From JAIBJN01 sp963825255 (GTDB taxonomy: Bacteria; Actinomycetota; Thermoleophilia; Gaiellales; Gaiellaceae), in the NCBI GenBank assembly GCA_963825255.1, contig CAWGSF010000009.1, positions 868,001 through 932,000 of the forward strand: DNA of 64,000 bases, in the 5' to 3' direction. Under the pieces are notes generated by a model, which saw only the letters and a program-made list of their open reading frames with translations, made no database searches and was not told the DNA's origin. Position numbers and translations under genes: made by a program. Of the stretch, positions 15,598 to 25,291 are shown piece after piece (the stretch's first letter is position 1; each line of letters begins with the position of its first letter).

Positions 15598-16146
15598 TCA
15601 GCGCCTGAAGCCGAACTCGGCGGCGACGATCGTGGCGTCGTCCCACTGCGCGAAGTAGCCCTTGGGGTTCGTGACGTGCACTGCGGCGACGCCGACATTC
15701 CGCCACCGCGGGTTGAGGATGTTCGCGCGGTGCCCGGGGCTCGCCATCCAGCGGCTCACGGTCGCGCTCGCCGAGAGGCCGGGGGCGCCCCAGGCGAGGT
15801 TCTCGCCGGCGCCCCAGGACGAGTATCCCGGCCCTGGCCAGTACCAGCGGATCCAGGTGCCGAACGGCGTCCAGCGCCGGGCGCGGTCGGGCGTGAAGAG
15901 GTCGTGGCTGAAGTAGCCGGCGGAGGCGGTGGAGCCGGCGTGGCGGTCGGCGGCCTCGGTCAGGCGCCGGACGATCCTCAGCTTGTGCAGGCCGTGGCTC
16001 CGGCGGATCGCGTTCATGCGCGCGACGACGTTCGCCTCGAGGGTCGCCTTCTCCCGGAGGACCGGGGCCGCCCCGGCGGCCGGCGCGCCGGCCAGCGCGA
16101 GGAGCGCGAGCACCACGAGGGCGCAGCCGGCGAGCTTCCCACCCAT
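15598..16146 (-). CDS. Secreted CAP/SCP-domain protein
   Basis: A 182-residue exported protein: signal peptide (LAGCALVVLALLALAGAPAAGA), then a CAP domain with MNAIRRSHGLHKLRI, FSHD, GENLAWG, MASPGHRANILNPRWRNVG and a C-terminal AEFGFRR. The conserved His/Glu positions of bacterial CAP proteins (H in YFSHD, E in GENLA, H in GHRANIL) are present. The role is unknown; bacterial CAP proteins are secreted, and some bind calcium or lipids. The start is the ATG at 16146. Confidence 0.88.
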   Translation of the reverse strand: MGGKLAGCALVVLALLALAGAPAAGAAPVLREKATLEANVVARMNAIRRSHGLHKLRIVRRLTEAADRHAGSTASAGYFSHDLFTPDRARRWTPFGTWIRWYWPGPGYSSWGAGENLAWGAPGLSASATVSRWMASPGHRANILNPRWRNVGVAAVHVTNPKGYFAQWDDATIVAAEFGFRR

Positions 16147-16342
16147 GAAGGTAACGATTGGCGCATTTGCGGCGCCGTGCGTCCCCCAAACGAGGCACGT
16201 GCAAACCCGCCGGAGAGCGGGGAGAATTGAGGCTGTTGCGCCTTCGTCGCGGAGCCGATACGGACTCTATGGCGTGCGCGGGCACTCCCGACCGGTTCGA
16301 TACCATAGGTCCGGCTGTCGACTGGAAAGGACGCTGAGTAGG

Positions 16343-18877
16343 TTGTTCGAGCGCTTCACCGAGAGAGCCAGGCAGGTCGTCGTTCTCGCCCAGGACGAGG
16401 CCCGCGCCCTCAAGCACAACTACATCGGCACGGAGCACATCCTCCTCGGCCTCCTCCGTGAGGAGGAGGGCCTTGCCGCGCGCGTGCTCGAGAGCCTGGA
16501 CATCACGGTGGAGGAGGTGCGCGCCCAGGTCGCGCGCATCGTCGGCCAGGGCGACGAGGTGACGACCGGGCAGATCCCGTTCACCCCGCGCGCGAAGAAG
16601 GTGCTGGAGCTCGCGCTGCGCGAGGCCCTGTCGCTCGGGCACAACTACATCGGCACGGAGCACATCCTCCTCGGCCTCGTCCGGGAGAACGAGGGCGTCG
16701 CCGCCCGCATCCTGCTCGACTTCGACGCCGACGCGGAGAAGATCCGGAACGAGATCATCCGCATGCTCTCCGGCCCCGGACGCCGGCAGCAGGGCGGGGG
16801 CTCGGCCCCCGGCGAGAAGGCCAAGAGCTCCAAGCTGCTCGACCAGTTCGGCCGGAACCTCACGAAGCTCGCCGCCGAGGGCAAGCTCGACCCGGTCGTC
16901 GGGCGCCAGACGGAGATCGAGCGCGTGATGCAGATCCTCTCGCGCCGCACGAAGAACAACCCGGTGCTGATCGGCGAGCCCGGCGTCGGCAAGACCGCCG
17001 TCGTCGAGGGCCTCGCCGCCAGGATCGCCTCGAACCAGGTTCCCGAGCTCCTGAAGAACAAGCAGATCTACACGCTCGACCTGGCCGCGCTCGTGGCGGG
17101 CTCGAAGTACCGCGGCGAGTTCGAGGAGCGCCTGAAGAAGGTGATGAAGGAGATCACCCAGCGCGGCGACATCATCCTGTTCATCGACGAGCTCCACAAT
17201 CTCGTCGGGGCCGGCGCGGCCGAGGGCGCCATCGACGCAGCGTCGATCCTCAAGCCGGCGCTCGCTCGCGGCGAGCTGCAGACGATCGGCGCGACCACGC
17301 TCGACGAGTACCGCAAGTACCTCGAGCGCGACGCCGCCCTCGAACGGCGCTTCCAGCAGATCCGCGTCGACGAGCCGTCGGTGGACGACACGGTCCAGAT
17401 CCTGCGCGGCCTCCGCGACCGCTACGAGGCCCACCACCGCTGCACGATCACCGACGAGGCGCTCCGCGCGTCGGCGATCCTCGCCGATCGCTACATCCAG
17501 GACCGGCACCTGCCCGACAAGGCGATCGACCTCATCGACGAGGCCGCCTCCCGCATGCGCATCAAGACGATGACCGCCCCGCCGCGCTACCGCGAGCTGG
17601 AGGAGGAGATCGAGAAGGTGCGCGAGGAGAAGGAAGCCGCGATCGAGGCGCAGGAGTTCGAGAAGGCGGCCAACCTCCGCGACAAGGAGCGCAAGCTCAC
17701 GCAGAAGAAGCGCGAGCTCGAGGAGAAGTGGCGCACTTCCGAGCAGGTGGAGCAGCCGGAGATCGGCGAGGAGGAGATCGCCGACATCGTCTCGATGTGG
17801 ACGGGCATCCCGGTGTTCAAGCTCACCGAGGCGGAGTCCCAGAAGCTCATCCGCATGGAGGAGGAGCTCCACAAGCGCGTCATCGGCCAGCACCAGGCGA
17901 TCGTCGCCGTCTCGAAGTCGATCCGCCGCGCGCGGGCCGGCATCAAGGACCCGAAGCGGCCGACCGGCTCGTTCATCTTCCTCGGCCCCTCGGGCGTGGG
18001 GAAGACCGAGCTCGCGCGGACGCTCGCCGAGTTCCTCTTCGGCGACGAGGACGCGATGATCCAGGTCGACATGTCGGAGTACATGGAGAAGCACTCCGTG
18101 TCCCGGCTCGTCGGCTCCCCGCCCGGCTACATCGGCTACGACGAGGGCGGCCAGCTCACCGAGGCCGTGCGCCGCAAGCCGTACTCGGTCGTCCTCCTCG
18201 ACGAGATCGAGAAGGCCCACCCGGACGTCTTCAACATCCTCCTCCAGATCCTGGAGGACGGGAAGCTCACCGACGCCCAGGGCCGCAAGGTCGACTTCCG
18301 GAACACGATCGTGATCATGACCTCGAACATCGGCGCCGCCACGATCTCGAAGAACCAGTCTCTCGGGTTCTCGGTCGGCGACGACACCGGCCTCAGCTAC
18401 GACGAGATGAAGGACCGGATCATGGGCGAGCTCAAGAAGGTCTTCCGGCCCGAGCTCCTCAACCGGATCGACGAGGTCATCGTCTTCCACAAGCTGACGA
18501 AGGAAGAGATCAAGACGATCGTCGACCTGATGATGAAGCGGCTGCGCGAGCAGATGGCGGAGCACGAGGCCGCGATCGAGCTCACGGAGGAGGCGAAGGA
18601 GCTCCTGGTCGACAAGGGGTACGACCCCGCCATGGGCGCCCGCCCGCTCCGCCGCGCGATCCAGCGCTTCCTGGAGGACCCGCTCGCCGACTTCGTACTC
18701 GGCCGCTCGATCAAGCCCGGCTCGACAATCGTCGTCGACCGCAAGGACGACGAGGAGGTCGACATCTCGATCGTCGAGGGCCAGGCACCCGAGGAGCCCG
18801 AGAAGGTCACCGTCCCGGCCGAGCCTCCCACGGATGAGGCCGACACGGACGACACGCACCCCGACGACGTCGACTAG
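16343..18877 (+). CDS. clpC: ATP-dependent Clp protease ATPase subunit ClpC
   Basis: An 844-residue Hsp100 unfoldase that feeds substrates to ClpP. It has two Clp-N repeats (FTERARQVVVLAQDEA, FTPRAKKVLELALREA), AAA-1 (GEPGVGKTAVVEGLA, IILFIDELHNLVGAG), a UVR/M-domain coiled coil with EAIEAQEFEKAANLRDKE-type sequence, and AAA-2 (GPSGVGKTELARTLAEFL, VVLLDEIEKAHPDVF), followed by the C-terminal D2-small domain. A short acidic tail ends the protein. I chose the TTG at 16343, which gives the family start L/MFERFTERA; a frame open further upstream has no family support. It is the natural partner for the small Clp-N/HTH gene at 0.3-1 kb. Confidence 0.96.
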   Translation: MFERFTERARQVVVLAQDEARALKHNYIGTEHILLGLLREEEGLAARVLESLDITVEEVRAQVARIVGQGDEVTTGQIPFTPRAKKVLELALREALSLGHNYIGTEHILLGLVRENEGVAARILLDFDADAEKIRNEIIRMLSGPGRRQQGGGSAPGEKAKSSKLLDQFGRNLTKLAAEGKLDPVVGRQTEIERVMQILSRRTKNNPVLIGEPGVGKTAVVEGLAARIASNQVPELLKNKQIYTLDLAALVAGSKYRGEFEERLKKVMKEITQRGDIILFIDELHNLVGAGAAEGAIDAASILKPALARGELQTIGATTLDEYRKYLERDAALERRFQQIRVDEPSVDDTVQILRGLRDRYEAHHRCTITDEALRASAILADRYIQDRHLPDKAIDLIDEAASRMRIKTMTAPPRYRELEEEIEKVREEKEAAIEAQEFEKAANLRDKERKLTQKKRELEEKWRTSEQVEQPEIGEEEIADIVSMWTGIPVFKLTEAESQKLIRMEEELHKRVIGQHQAIVAVSKSIRRARAGIKDPKRPTGSFIFLGPSGVGKTELARTLAEFLFGDEDAMIQVDMSEYMEKHSVSRLVGSPPGYIGYDEGGQLTEAVRRKPYSVVLLDEIEKAHPDVFNILLQILEDGKLTDAQGRKVDFRNTIVIMTSNIGAATISKNQSLGFSVGDDTGLSYDEMKDRIMGELKKVFRPELLNRIDEVIVFHKLTKEEIKTIVDLMMKRLREQMAEHEAAIELTEEAKELLVDKGYDPAMGARPLRRAIQRFLEDPLADFVLGRSIKPGSTIVVDRKDDEEVDISIVEGQAPEEPEKVTVPAEPPTDEADTDDTHPDDVD

Positions 18878-18883
18878 CCGTCC

Positions 18884-20083
18884 GTGACCGTCGCGGTCGT
18901 CGGCGGCGGTGCCGTTGGCCTGGCGTGCGCGTGGTCGCTTGCCCGCCGGGGCGCGCATGTCGTCGTCTACGAGCGCGGCTCGGTGGGGTCGGGCTGCTCG
19001 CGGGGGAACACGGGCTGGATCTGCCCCGGGCTCGCCGCGCCGCTCCCGGCTCCCGGCGTCATGGGCGGCGCGCTCCGGGGCATGGTGCGGCGCGACAGCC
19101 CGATCCGGATCAGGCCGCTGGTCGGCCCGTCGTTCCTGCGCTGGACGTGGGAGTTCTGGCGGGCCTGCACGCCTGAGCGCTACCGGGCGGGGCTCGAGGC
19201 GACCGTCGCGCTCTCGGCGCGAACGCTCGAGCTCTTCGACGCCCTCCGCGATGCAGGGGTCGAGTTCGAGACCCACGAGAGCGGGATGGTGGTCGCCGCT
19301 CTGACCGAGCCGGGCCTGGAGGAGTACGCGGACATGCTGCTCGACGCCCGGGCCGTGGGCTACGGCGGGGACGTGCGCGTGCTGGACGGCGCCGAGGTCC
19401 GCGAGCTCGAGCCGGCCGCGAGCGACGCCGTCCTCGGCGGCGTCGTCGCCCCCGCCGAGCGGTACGTCCGTCCGGAGACGCTCACGGCCGGCCTCGCCGC
19501 CGCCCTCCGTCGCGACGGCGTCGAGGTGCTCGAGGGCGTCGACGTGCGGGAGCTCTCGGAGCTCCGGGCCGACGCCGTCGTGGTCGCGTCCGGCGCGTGG
19601 TCCGGGCGGTTGCTCGCCACCGCCGGCGTCCGGATCCCGATGGAGGCAGCCAAGGGGTACAGCGTCACGGCGAGGGGGGAGGGCACGGCGCCGCGGCATG
19701 CCTTCTACCTCGCCGAGGCGAAGGTCGGCTGCTCGACGTTCGGCGACTCGGTCAGGATCGCGGGCATCTTCGACCTCACCGGCCTGGACGACGGGCTGCG
19801 ACGCGGGCGAGTCGAGACGATCACGCGCTCGGCGATCGCCTACTTCCGCGACTGGCGGCCGCGCGAGGTCGAGCTCGAGTGGGCCGGCCTGCGCCCGTAC
19901 CCGTCGGACGGCCTGCCGATCATCGGCCGCGTCCCCGGCCACGAGCGGCTCTTCGCCGCCACGGGGCACGGTCGCCTCGGCATCACGCTCGCGCCCGTCA
20001 CGGGCGAGCTCCTGGCCGACGTGATCCTCGACGGGGCCGAGCCGCCCGAGCTCGCTCCCTTCGCCGTCGAGCGCTTCCTCTAG
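18884..20083 (+). CDS. FAD-dependent D-amino-acid dehydrogenase or oxidase (DadA-like)
   Basis: A 399-residue FAD oxidoreductase of the DAO family. The Rossmann dinucleotide motif is at the very start (VAVVGGGAVGLACAWSLARRGAHVVVYER), with GCSRGNTGWICPG (FAD contact), AEVRELEPA, the substrate-domain segment AKGYSVTA and the C-terminal FAD motif ATGHGRLGITLAPVTGELLAD. The order and motifs fit DadA, which oxidises D-amino acids and passes electrons to quinone. The GTG start is only 6 bp after the clpC stop, so the two may be co-transcribed. Confidence 0.8.
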   Translation: MTVAVVGGGAVGLACAWSLARRGAHVVVYERGSVGSGCSRGNTGWICPGLAAPLPAPGVMGGALRGMVRRDSPIRIRPLVGPSFLRWTWEFWRACTPERYRAGLEATVALSARTLELFDALRDAGVEFETHESGMVVAALTEPGLEEYADMLLDARAVGYGGDVRVLDGAEVRELEPAASDAVLGGVVAPAERYVRPETLTAGLAAALRRDGVEVLEGVDVRELSELRADAVVVASGAWSGRLLATAGVRIPMEAAKGYSVTARGEGTAPRHAFYLAEAKVGCSTFGDSVRIAGIFDLTGLDDGLRRGRVETITRSAIAYFRDWRPREVELEWAGLRPYPSDGLPIIGRVPGHERLFAATGHGRLGITLAPVTGELLADVILDGAEPPELAPFAVERFL

Positions 20084-20177
20084 GTCTCCTGCGCCAGCTC
20101 GGCGGCCGTCGAGCTCACCCGGCCACGGTACCCCGCGGGGCTGCGCGCGTCGAGGCGCTGTGGCAGACTCGCCGCCG

Positions 20178-20567
20178 ATGCCGCTGATCTCCTACGAGGA
20201 AGCCACGCCCGAGGTGCGCGCGGTCTACGACGACATCATGGAGACCCGGCAGGTCGATTGGGTCAACAACTTCTGGAAGGCGCTCGCGGCCGACCCGGTC
20301 ACGCTGAGGCGCACCTGGGAGTCCGTCAAGGAGGTGATGGCTCCCGGCGCGCTCGAACCGCTCGTGAAGGAGCTCCTCTACGTGGCCGTCTCGGTCACCA
20401 ACGGCTGCGAGTACTGCATCGCCTCTCACTCGGCTTCGGCCCGCGCCAGGGGCATGACCGAGGAGCAGCTCGCCGAGTTGCTCGCGGTGGTGGGCATGGC
20501 GAACGAGACGAACGCGCTGGCGACCGGCTACGGCGTGCCCGTCGACGAGGCGTTTCGCCGCGACTAG
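20178..20567 (+). CDS. AhpD-like (carboxymuconolactone decarboxylase family) protein
   Basis: A 129-residue all-helical protein with the AhpD active-site pattern CEYCIASHS (CxxC followed by His) in LLYVAVSVTNGCEYC. Family members act as peroxidase adaptors or decarboxylases; the CxxC favours a thiol-redox role. The ATG at 20178 has CAGACT 8 bases upstream and no evident Shine-Dalgarno sequence. Confidence 0.85.
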   Translation: MPLISYEEATPEVRAVYDDIMETRQVDWVNNFWKALAADPVTLRRTWESVKEVMAPGALEPLVKELLYVAVSVTNGCEYCIASHSASARARGMTEEQLAELLAVVGMANETNALATGYGVPVDEAFRRD

Positions 20568-20632
20568 CGGCACGATTCCGTCACGATCGCGCGCGGTCCG
20601 GCGTCGGACCGCCTGCCTAGACTGGACCGCCC

Positions 20633-21995
20633 ATGGCGAAGCCGGCCGTCAAGCACGCGTGCTCCGAATGCGGCTACACGACCGGGAAGTGGCTGGGGCG
20701 CTGCCCCGCGTGCGGCGGCTGGGGGACGCTCGTCGAGGAGCGCGCTCTCGCCCCGGCGCCCGGCGTCCGCGGCGGCTCCGGCGGGCCCGAGGCCCGTGCT
20801 CCGCCTCGTCGAGGTCGAGACGGCCGACGCGGAGCGGATGGCGACGGGCGTCCCGGAGCTCGACCGCGTGCTCGGAGGCGGGCTCGTGCCCGCCTCGCTC
20901 GTGCTCGTCTCGGGCGACCCGGGGATCGGCAAGTCGACCTTGCTGCTCATGGCCCTGCGGGCGATGAGCGCCGAGCGGCGGGTCGTGCTCGTCACGGGGG
21001 AGGAGTCGGCGGCTCAGGTGAAGCTGCGGGCAGACCGGCTGGGCGGAGCGGACGACGTGCGCATCCTCGCCGAGACGAACCTCGACGACGTCTGCGCGAC
21101 GCTCGAGAGCGAGAAGCCGGACGTGTGCGTCGTCGACTCGGTGCAGACGCTCTACGCGCCCGAGCTCGGATCGGCGCCCGGCTCGGTCGCGCAGGTGCGC
21201 GAGGCCGCCGGGCGGCTCCTGCGCGTCGCCAAGGAGCAGGAGGTGGCGACGTTCCTCGTCGGGCACGTGACGAAGGAGGGGGCCGTGGCCGGCCCGCGCG
21301 TCCTCGAGCACCTCGTCGACTGCGTCCTCCACTTCGAGGGCGACCGGTACCGGTCGCACCGGGTCCTGCGCGCGGTGAAGAACCGCTTCGGCTCGACCAA
21401 CGAGCTCGGAGTCTTCGAGATGACGTCGGCGGGGCTCGTGGCCGTCGAGGACCCGTCCGAGCTCTTCGGCCGTCCCGACGACGAACAGCCTGGCTCGGCC
21501 GTCGTCTGCACGCTCGAGGGTACGAGGCCGCTCCTCCTCGAGGTGCAGGCACTCGTCTCGCCGAGCGACCTCGCCATGCCGCGCCGCGTCGGCACGGGGG
21601 TCGATCCGAAGCGCCTCTCGATGATCGTCGCGGTCCTCGGGCGGCACGCCGGCGTGCCCCTCGGCCAGGCCGACGTCTTCGTGAACGTCGCCGGGGGCGT
21701 CCGGGTCGACGAGCCGGCCGCGGACCTCGGTGTCGCGCTGGCGATCGCGTCCGCCGCCCGCGGCCTGCCCGTTCGCTCCGGCGTCGCCTGCTTCGGCGAG
21801 ATCGGCCTCACCGGCCGCCTCCGCCCCGTCGCCCAGGCCGATCGGCGCCTGGCGGAGTGCGCCAAGCTCGGCTTCTCCGAGATCCTCGTGCCGGACGGCA
21901 CCGAGTCCCGTGGCACAATGCGCCTCACGGCAGCGGGAACGCTGCGAACGGCGATCACTGCGGGGCTCGATGCGAGCGGATCCTCGGACGGATAA
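20633..21995 (+). CDS. radA: DNA repair protein RadA (one frameshift)
   Basis: RadA promotes branch migration during recombination. An N-terminal C4 zinc finger (CSECGYTTGKWLGRCPACGGWG pattern), Walker A GDPGIGKST, the RadA-specific KNRFG motif in VKNRFGSTNELGVFEM and a C-terminal Lon-like domain (VNVAGGVRVDEPAADLGVAL) are all present. One extra C near 20785 splits the finger from the ATPase; joining gives about 453 aa of normal size. TAGACT lies 9 bases before the ATG at 20633 (leaderless pattern). The last 26 bp overlap disA. Confidence 0.93.
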
Positions 21996-23055
21996 GACCC
22001 TCCTCTCGGCGCTCAAGCAGGTCGCGCCCGGGACGCCGCTGCGCTCCGGGATCGACGACATCATCCGGGCCGAGCTCGGCGCCCTCATCGTCATCGGCGA
22101 TCCGAACGAGCTCGCGTTCCTCTTCTCGGGCGGCATGCGCCTCGACCTGCCGCTCACGTCCCAGCTCCTCTACGAGCTCGCGAAGATGGACGGGGCGATC
22201 GTCGTCAGCCGGGACCTGCAGAAGCTCGTGTACGCGAACGTCCAGCTCATGCCGGACACGTCGATCGCGTCCAGCGAGACGGGCACGCGTCACCGGACGG
22301 CCGAGCGCGTGGCGAAGCAGACCGACGCGCTCGTCGTCTCCATCTCGCAGCAGCGAGAGACCGTGACCATCTTCGTCGGCGATCTCCGGTACCAGCTCGG
22401 CGAGATCTCGGACACGCTCGCCCGCACGAACCAGGCGCTCGGGACCCTCGAGACGTACCGGACGCGGCTCGACCAGGGCCTCACGCGCCTGACGGCCCTC
22501 GAGTTCCAGAGCGCCGTCGTCCTCGACGACGTGCTCGTCGTCCTCCAGCGCGCCGAGATGACGACGAGGATGGCGGCGGAGATCGACCGCAACTGCGTCG
22601 AGCTCGGCGAGGAGGGGCGCCTCATCCGCATGCAGCTCGACGAGCTGATGGAGGACGTCCCGCGCGACAAGGCGGCAATCGTGAACGACTACGAGCGGAC
22701 CGGCGAGCCCGCCAACGCCGCGGCATCGCTCGAGAAGCTCTCGCGCATCGAGTACCCGAAGGTGCTCGAGTTCGAGGAGCTGGCGGAGGCGCTGGGGTAC
22801 CCGCGGGAGACGAACCCGCTCGACCACAGCGTGCAGCCGCGCGGCTACCGCGTTCTCTCGCACATCCCGCGGCTCCCCGACTCGGTCATCCGGCACGTCG
22901 TGCGCGACTTCGAGAGCCTCGACGCGGTCGTGCGCGCGAGCCACCGCGACCTCGAGGCGGTCGACGGGGTCGGCGCCGTGCGGGCCCGCGAGATCCGCGA
23001 AGGCCTGCGGCGCCTGCAGGAGCACAACCTCGTCGATCGGTACCTGCAGCTCTGA
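21970..23055 (+). CDS. disA: Diadenylate cyclase DisA
   Basis: A 361-residue DNA-integrity scanning protein that makes cyclic di-AMP. It has the DAC domain with DGAIVVS and the RHRTAER motif (substrate-binding DGA and RHR), a helical linker and a C-terminal helix-hairpin-helix (VDGVGAVRAREIREGLRRL). The ATG at 21970 overlaps the radA end and gives the usual N-terminus; radA-disA order is common in Actinobacteria and Firmicutes. No ydaO-type c-di-AMP riboswitch was seen in the window. Confidence 0.95.
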   Translation: MRADPRTDKTLLSALKQVAPGTPLRSGIDDIIRAELGALIVIGDPNELAFLFSGGMRLDLPLTSQLLYELAKMDGAIVVSRDLQKLVYANVQLMPDTSIASSETGTRHRTAERVAKQTDALVVSISQQRETVTIFVGDLRYQLGEISDTLARTNQALGTLETYRTRLDQGLTRLTALEFQSAVVLDDVLVVLQRAEMTTRMAAEIDRNCVELGEEGRLIRMQLDELMEDVPRDKAAIVNDYERTGEPANAAASLEKLSRIEYPKVLEFEELAEALGYPRETNPLDHSVQPRGYRVLSHIPRLPDSVIRHVVRDFESLDAVVRASHRDLEAVDGVGAVRAREIREGLRRLQEHNLVDRYLQL

Positions 23056-23080
23056 CGATTGCCCGATATGAGCCCGAAGC

Positions 23081-23148
23081 TCGCTTACCAAGCGGGTTTC
23101 CGGTAAAATAGCGCTTCCGCAGGCGTCTTGGGCGTTTTTTTTGCGCCC
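23081..23148 (+). promoter_or_regulatory. carD promoter and leader with a T8 hairpin loop
   Basis: TCGCTT (23081-23086), 17-bp spacer, TAAAAT (23104-23109). The leader contains GGGCG (23130-23134) pairing with CGCCC (23144-23148) around a loop of eight T and one G. The T-run is strikingly AT-rich for this genome. Confidence 0.55.
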
Positions 23149-23168
23149 GGGTTCAGAGGAGGAGAGGC

Positions 23169-23669
23169 TTGTACAAAGTCGGCGATAAGGTCGTCTATCC
23201 CCATCACGGCGCGGGCACGGTCGTGAAACGGGAGACGAGGACGATTCTCGGACAGCAGCGCGAGTACCTGACCATCAAGATCCTTCACAACGACATGACG
23301 GTGAACGTGCCGTCCGAGAACGCCGACCGAGTCGGCTTGCGCAAGGTCATCGACGAGGAGATGGTCGAGCGCGTCGTCAAGGTGCTCCACGGAAGCGGCA
23401 CGAAGATGCCGAAGAACTGGAACCGCCGCTTCAAGTACAACCGCGACAAGATGAAGACGGGCGACATCTTCGAGCTCGCCGAGGTCGTCAGGAACCTCTC
23501 CCTCCGGGATCACGAGAAGGGCCTCTCGACCGGCGAGAAGCAGATGTTCGTGAAGGCGAAGAAGATCCTGGCCTCCGAGCTCATGTACGCGAAGGCGATG
23601 GACGAGGACGAGGCGGCGGTCTGGCTCGACGACGTCCTCGACTCGGTCGGCGCCAAGATCCCGACCTAG
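23169..23669 (+). CDS. carD: CarD family transcription factor
   Basis: A 166-residue RNA-polymerase-binding protein that stabilises open promoter complexes. It has an N-terminal RID Tudor-like domain (VGDKVVYPHHGAGTVV, VPSENADRVGLR) and a C-terminal helical DNA-binding domain (FELAEVVRNLSLRDHEKGLSTGEK, ASELMYAKAMDEDEA). The TTG start at 23169 is preceded by GAGGAGGAGAGG. The family's usual length and the common neighbourhood carD-ispD-ispF are both met. Confidence 0.95.
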   Translation: MYKVGDKVVYPHHGAGTVVKRETRTILGQQREYLTIKILHNDMTVNVPSENADRVGLRKVIDEEMVERVVKVLHGSGTKMPKNWNRRFKYNRDKMKTGDIFELAEVVRNLSLRDHEKGLSTGEKQMFVKAKKILASELMYAKAMDEDEAAVWLDDVLDSVGAKIPT

Positions 23670-23721
23670 GAGCGCCAGGCGACTGCGACCGGCCGCAGCC
23701 GCGCGCAGGCATCCTTCCCGG

Positions 23722-24596
23722 GTGCTTCTGCGTGCGCTGCTGACCGTCCTGGCCGTGGCGGCGCTCGCGTCCGGCTGCAGCGGCGACGGGGGTGACGCGG
23801 ACGGAGCGACCCTCCTCCCGTCCTCGTTCGACGAGGTCGTCGTGGCGAAGCTGAAGGAGGCTGGGCTCGACGCCGAGCCGGCCGCCGGGAACCTGGAGGT
23901 TCGCGCCCAGCAGGGCCCGAACTGGGTCGACCTCGACCTCGAGGACGCCTTCGCCCGTTACGGCGACGATCCCGGAAGCCGGGAAGAGATCGTCGACGGG
24001 GTCGTCCAGGACGCAAAGCGCCGGCTCGACGAGGGGATCTCCGAGACGTCGCTCGCCGACGTCCGCGCCGAGCTCGTCCCGCTCCTCAAGGGTCCCTTCG
24101 AGCTCCGGGCCTACGGCTTCGAACCGGCCCGGACGCCGTTTCCCGCCGGCCTCTCCGTGGTCTACGCCGTCGACACCGGGGATTCGTTCACGGTCGTCCA
24201 GCCCGACGACCTCGAGCGGTGGAGGACGACGGTCACCGAGGTCGACCGAGGTCGCCCGCGACAACCTCCTCCACAGCACGAACAAGGAGCAGCCGCTCCT
24301 GTGCGAGCCGTCCGGGAAGCAGGAGCTCTGCGGCTGGGCCTCCGGCGACGGCTACGACGCCACGCGCATGATCGTCCGCCGAGCTGCGCGCGCAGATCGA
24401 GCGCCAGTACGGCGGCCCCGCCGTCTACGCGGTCCCGATGGAGAACGTGTTCGTCGCGCTCCCGCGCAAGATCGTCAACCGGGGCCTCACCGAGAAGGCA
24501 CTGCGGCTCAAGGTCAGGGGCCAGTTCCAGACCTCGGACGATCCGCTCAGCCCCGCCCTCTTCGTCGAGCGCGACGGCGAGCTCGTGACCTACTGA
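23722..24596 (+). CDS. DUF1444-like lipoprotein (two frameshifts)
   Basis: About 290 residues. The N-terminus is a lipoprotein signal (LLTVLAVAALASGC) with Cys in LASGC. The readable body (FDEVVVAKLKEAGLDAE, WVDLDLEDAFARY, IVDGVVQDAKRRL) and the C-terminus (YGGPAVYAVPMENVFVALPR, LVTY) suggest a DUF1444/YtpQ-like protein of unknown function. The middle is split by an extra C near 24247 and another near 24377; joining gives DNLLHSTNKEQPLLCEPS between them. The stop overlaps the ispD start (TGATG). Confidence 0.65.
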
Positions 24597-25291
24597 TGGG
24601 CTCCGAGGCGACCGGGGTCTGGGCGGTCCTCGTGGCTGCGGGCCGGGGTGAGCGCTTCGGCGGCGACCGCCCCAAGGCCTTCGCGAACCTGGGAGGAAGG
24701 CCGCTCCTCGCCGAGAGCCTCGGACGCCTGGACGCCTCCGACTGGATCGAGTCGATCGTGGTCGTCGCGCCGCAGGACTGGGAGGAGCCCGTCATCCTCC
24801 TCGCCGAGGAGCTGGGAGCCTCGAAGGTCCGCTCGGCCGTCTCCGGGGGCGCCACGCGGGCAGACTCCGTCCGCGTCGGCCTCGCAGAGGTGCCCGAGGA
24901 GATCGCCGTCGTCCTCGTCCACGACGCCGCCAGGCCGCTCGTCTCCGAGGACGTCGTCGAGCGGGTCGTGGGCGCTCTCGGGGACGGCTGGGACGGCGCC
25001 GTGCCGGCCCTCCCTCTCGCCGACACGGTCAAGCGCGCCGACGGAGACGCTGTCGCGGAGACGGTCGACCGCGCGGGGCTCCACGCCGTGCAGACGCCGC
25101 AGGGGTTCCTCGCGGCGACGTTGCGGGACGCTCTCGCGTCCGGCGCGGACGCCACCGACTGCGCCGGGCTGGTCGAGGCCGCGGGCGGGCGGGTGCGGAT
25201 CGTCGAGGGGGATCGGCGGCTCGTCAAGGTGACCACCTCCGCCGACCTCGCCTTCGTGGAGACTCTCCTCCGGGGAGAGGGAGACGCGTGA
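24596..25291 (+). CDS. ispD: 2-C-methyl-D-erythritol 4-phosphate cytidylyltransferase
   Basis: A 231-residue enzyme of the MEP isoprenoid pathway, making CDP-methylerythritol. It has the nucleotide-binding loop AVLVAAGRGERFGGDRPKAF, the V-L-V-HDAARPL motif, DTVKR, and QTPQGF. The ATG at 24596 overlaps the preceding stop. It forms an operon with hisJ and ispF through 4-bp overlaps. Confidence 0.94.
   Translation: MGSEATGVWAVLVAAGRGERFGGDRPKAFANLGGRPLLAESLGRLDASDWIESIVVVAPQDWEEPVILLAEELGASKVRSAVSGGATRADSVRVGLAEVPEEIAVVLVHDAARPLVSEDVVERVVGALGDGWDGAVPALPLADTVKRADGDAVAETVDRAGLHAVQTPQGFLAATLRDALASGADATDCAGLVEAAGGRVRIVEGDRRLVKVTTSADLAFVETLLRGEGDA

Noticed and set aside
15587..19969. A 1460-codon antisense frame opposite clpC
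   Set aside because: GC-driven open frame on the wrong strand of a perfectly conserved ClpC; no domain-like sequence.
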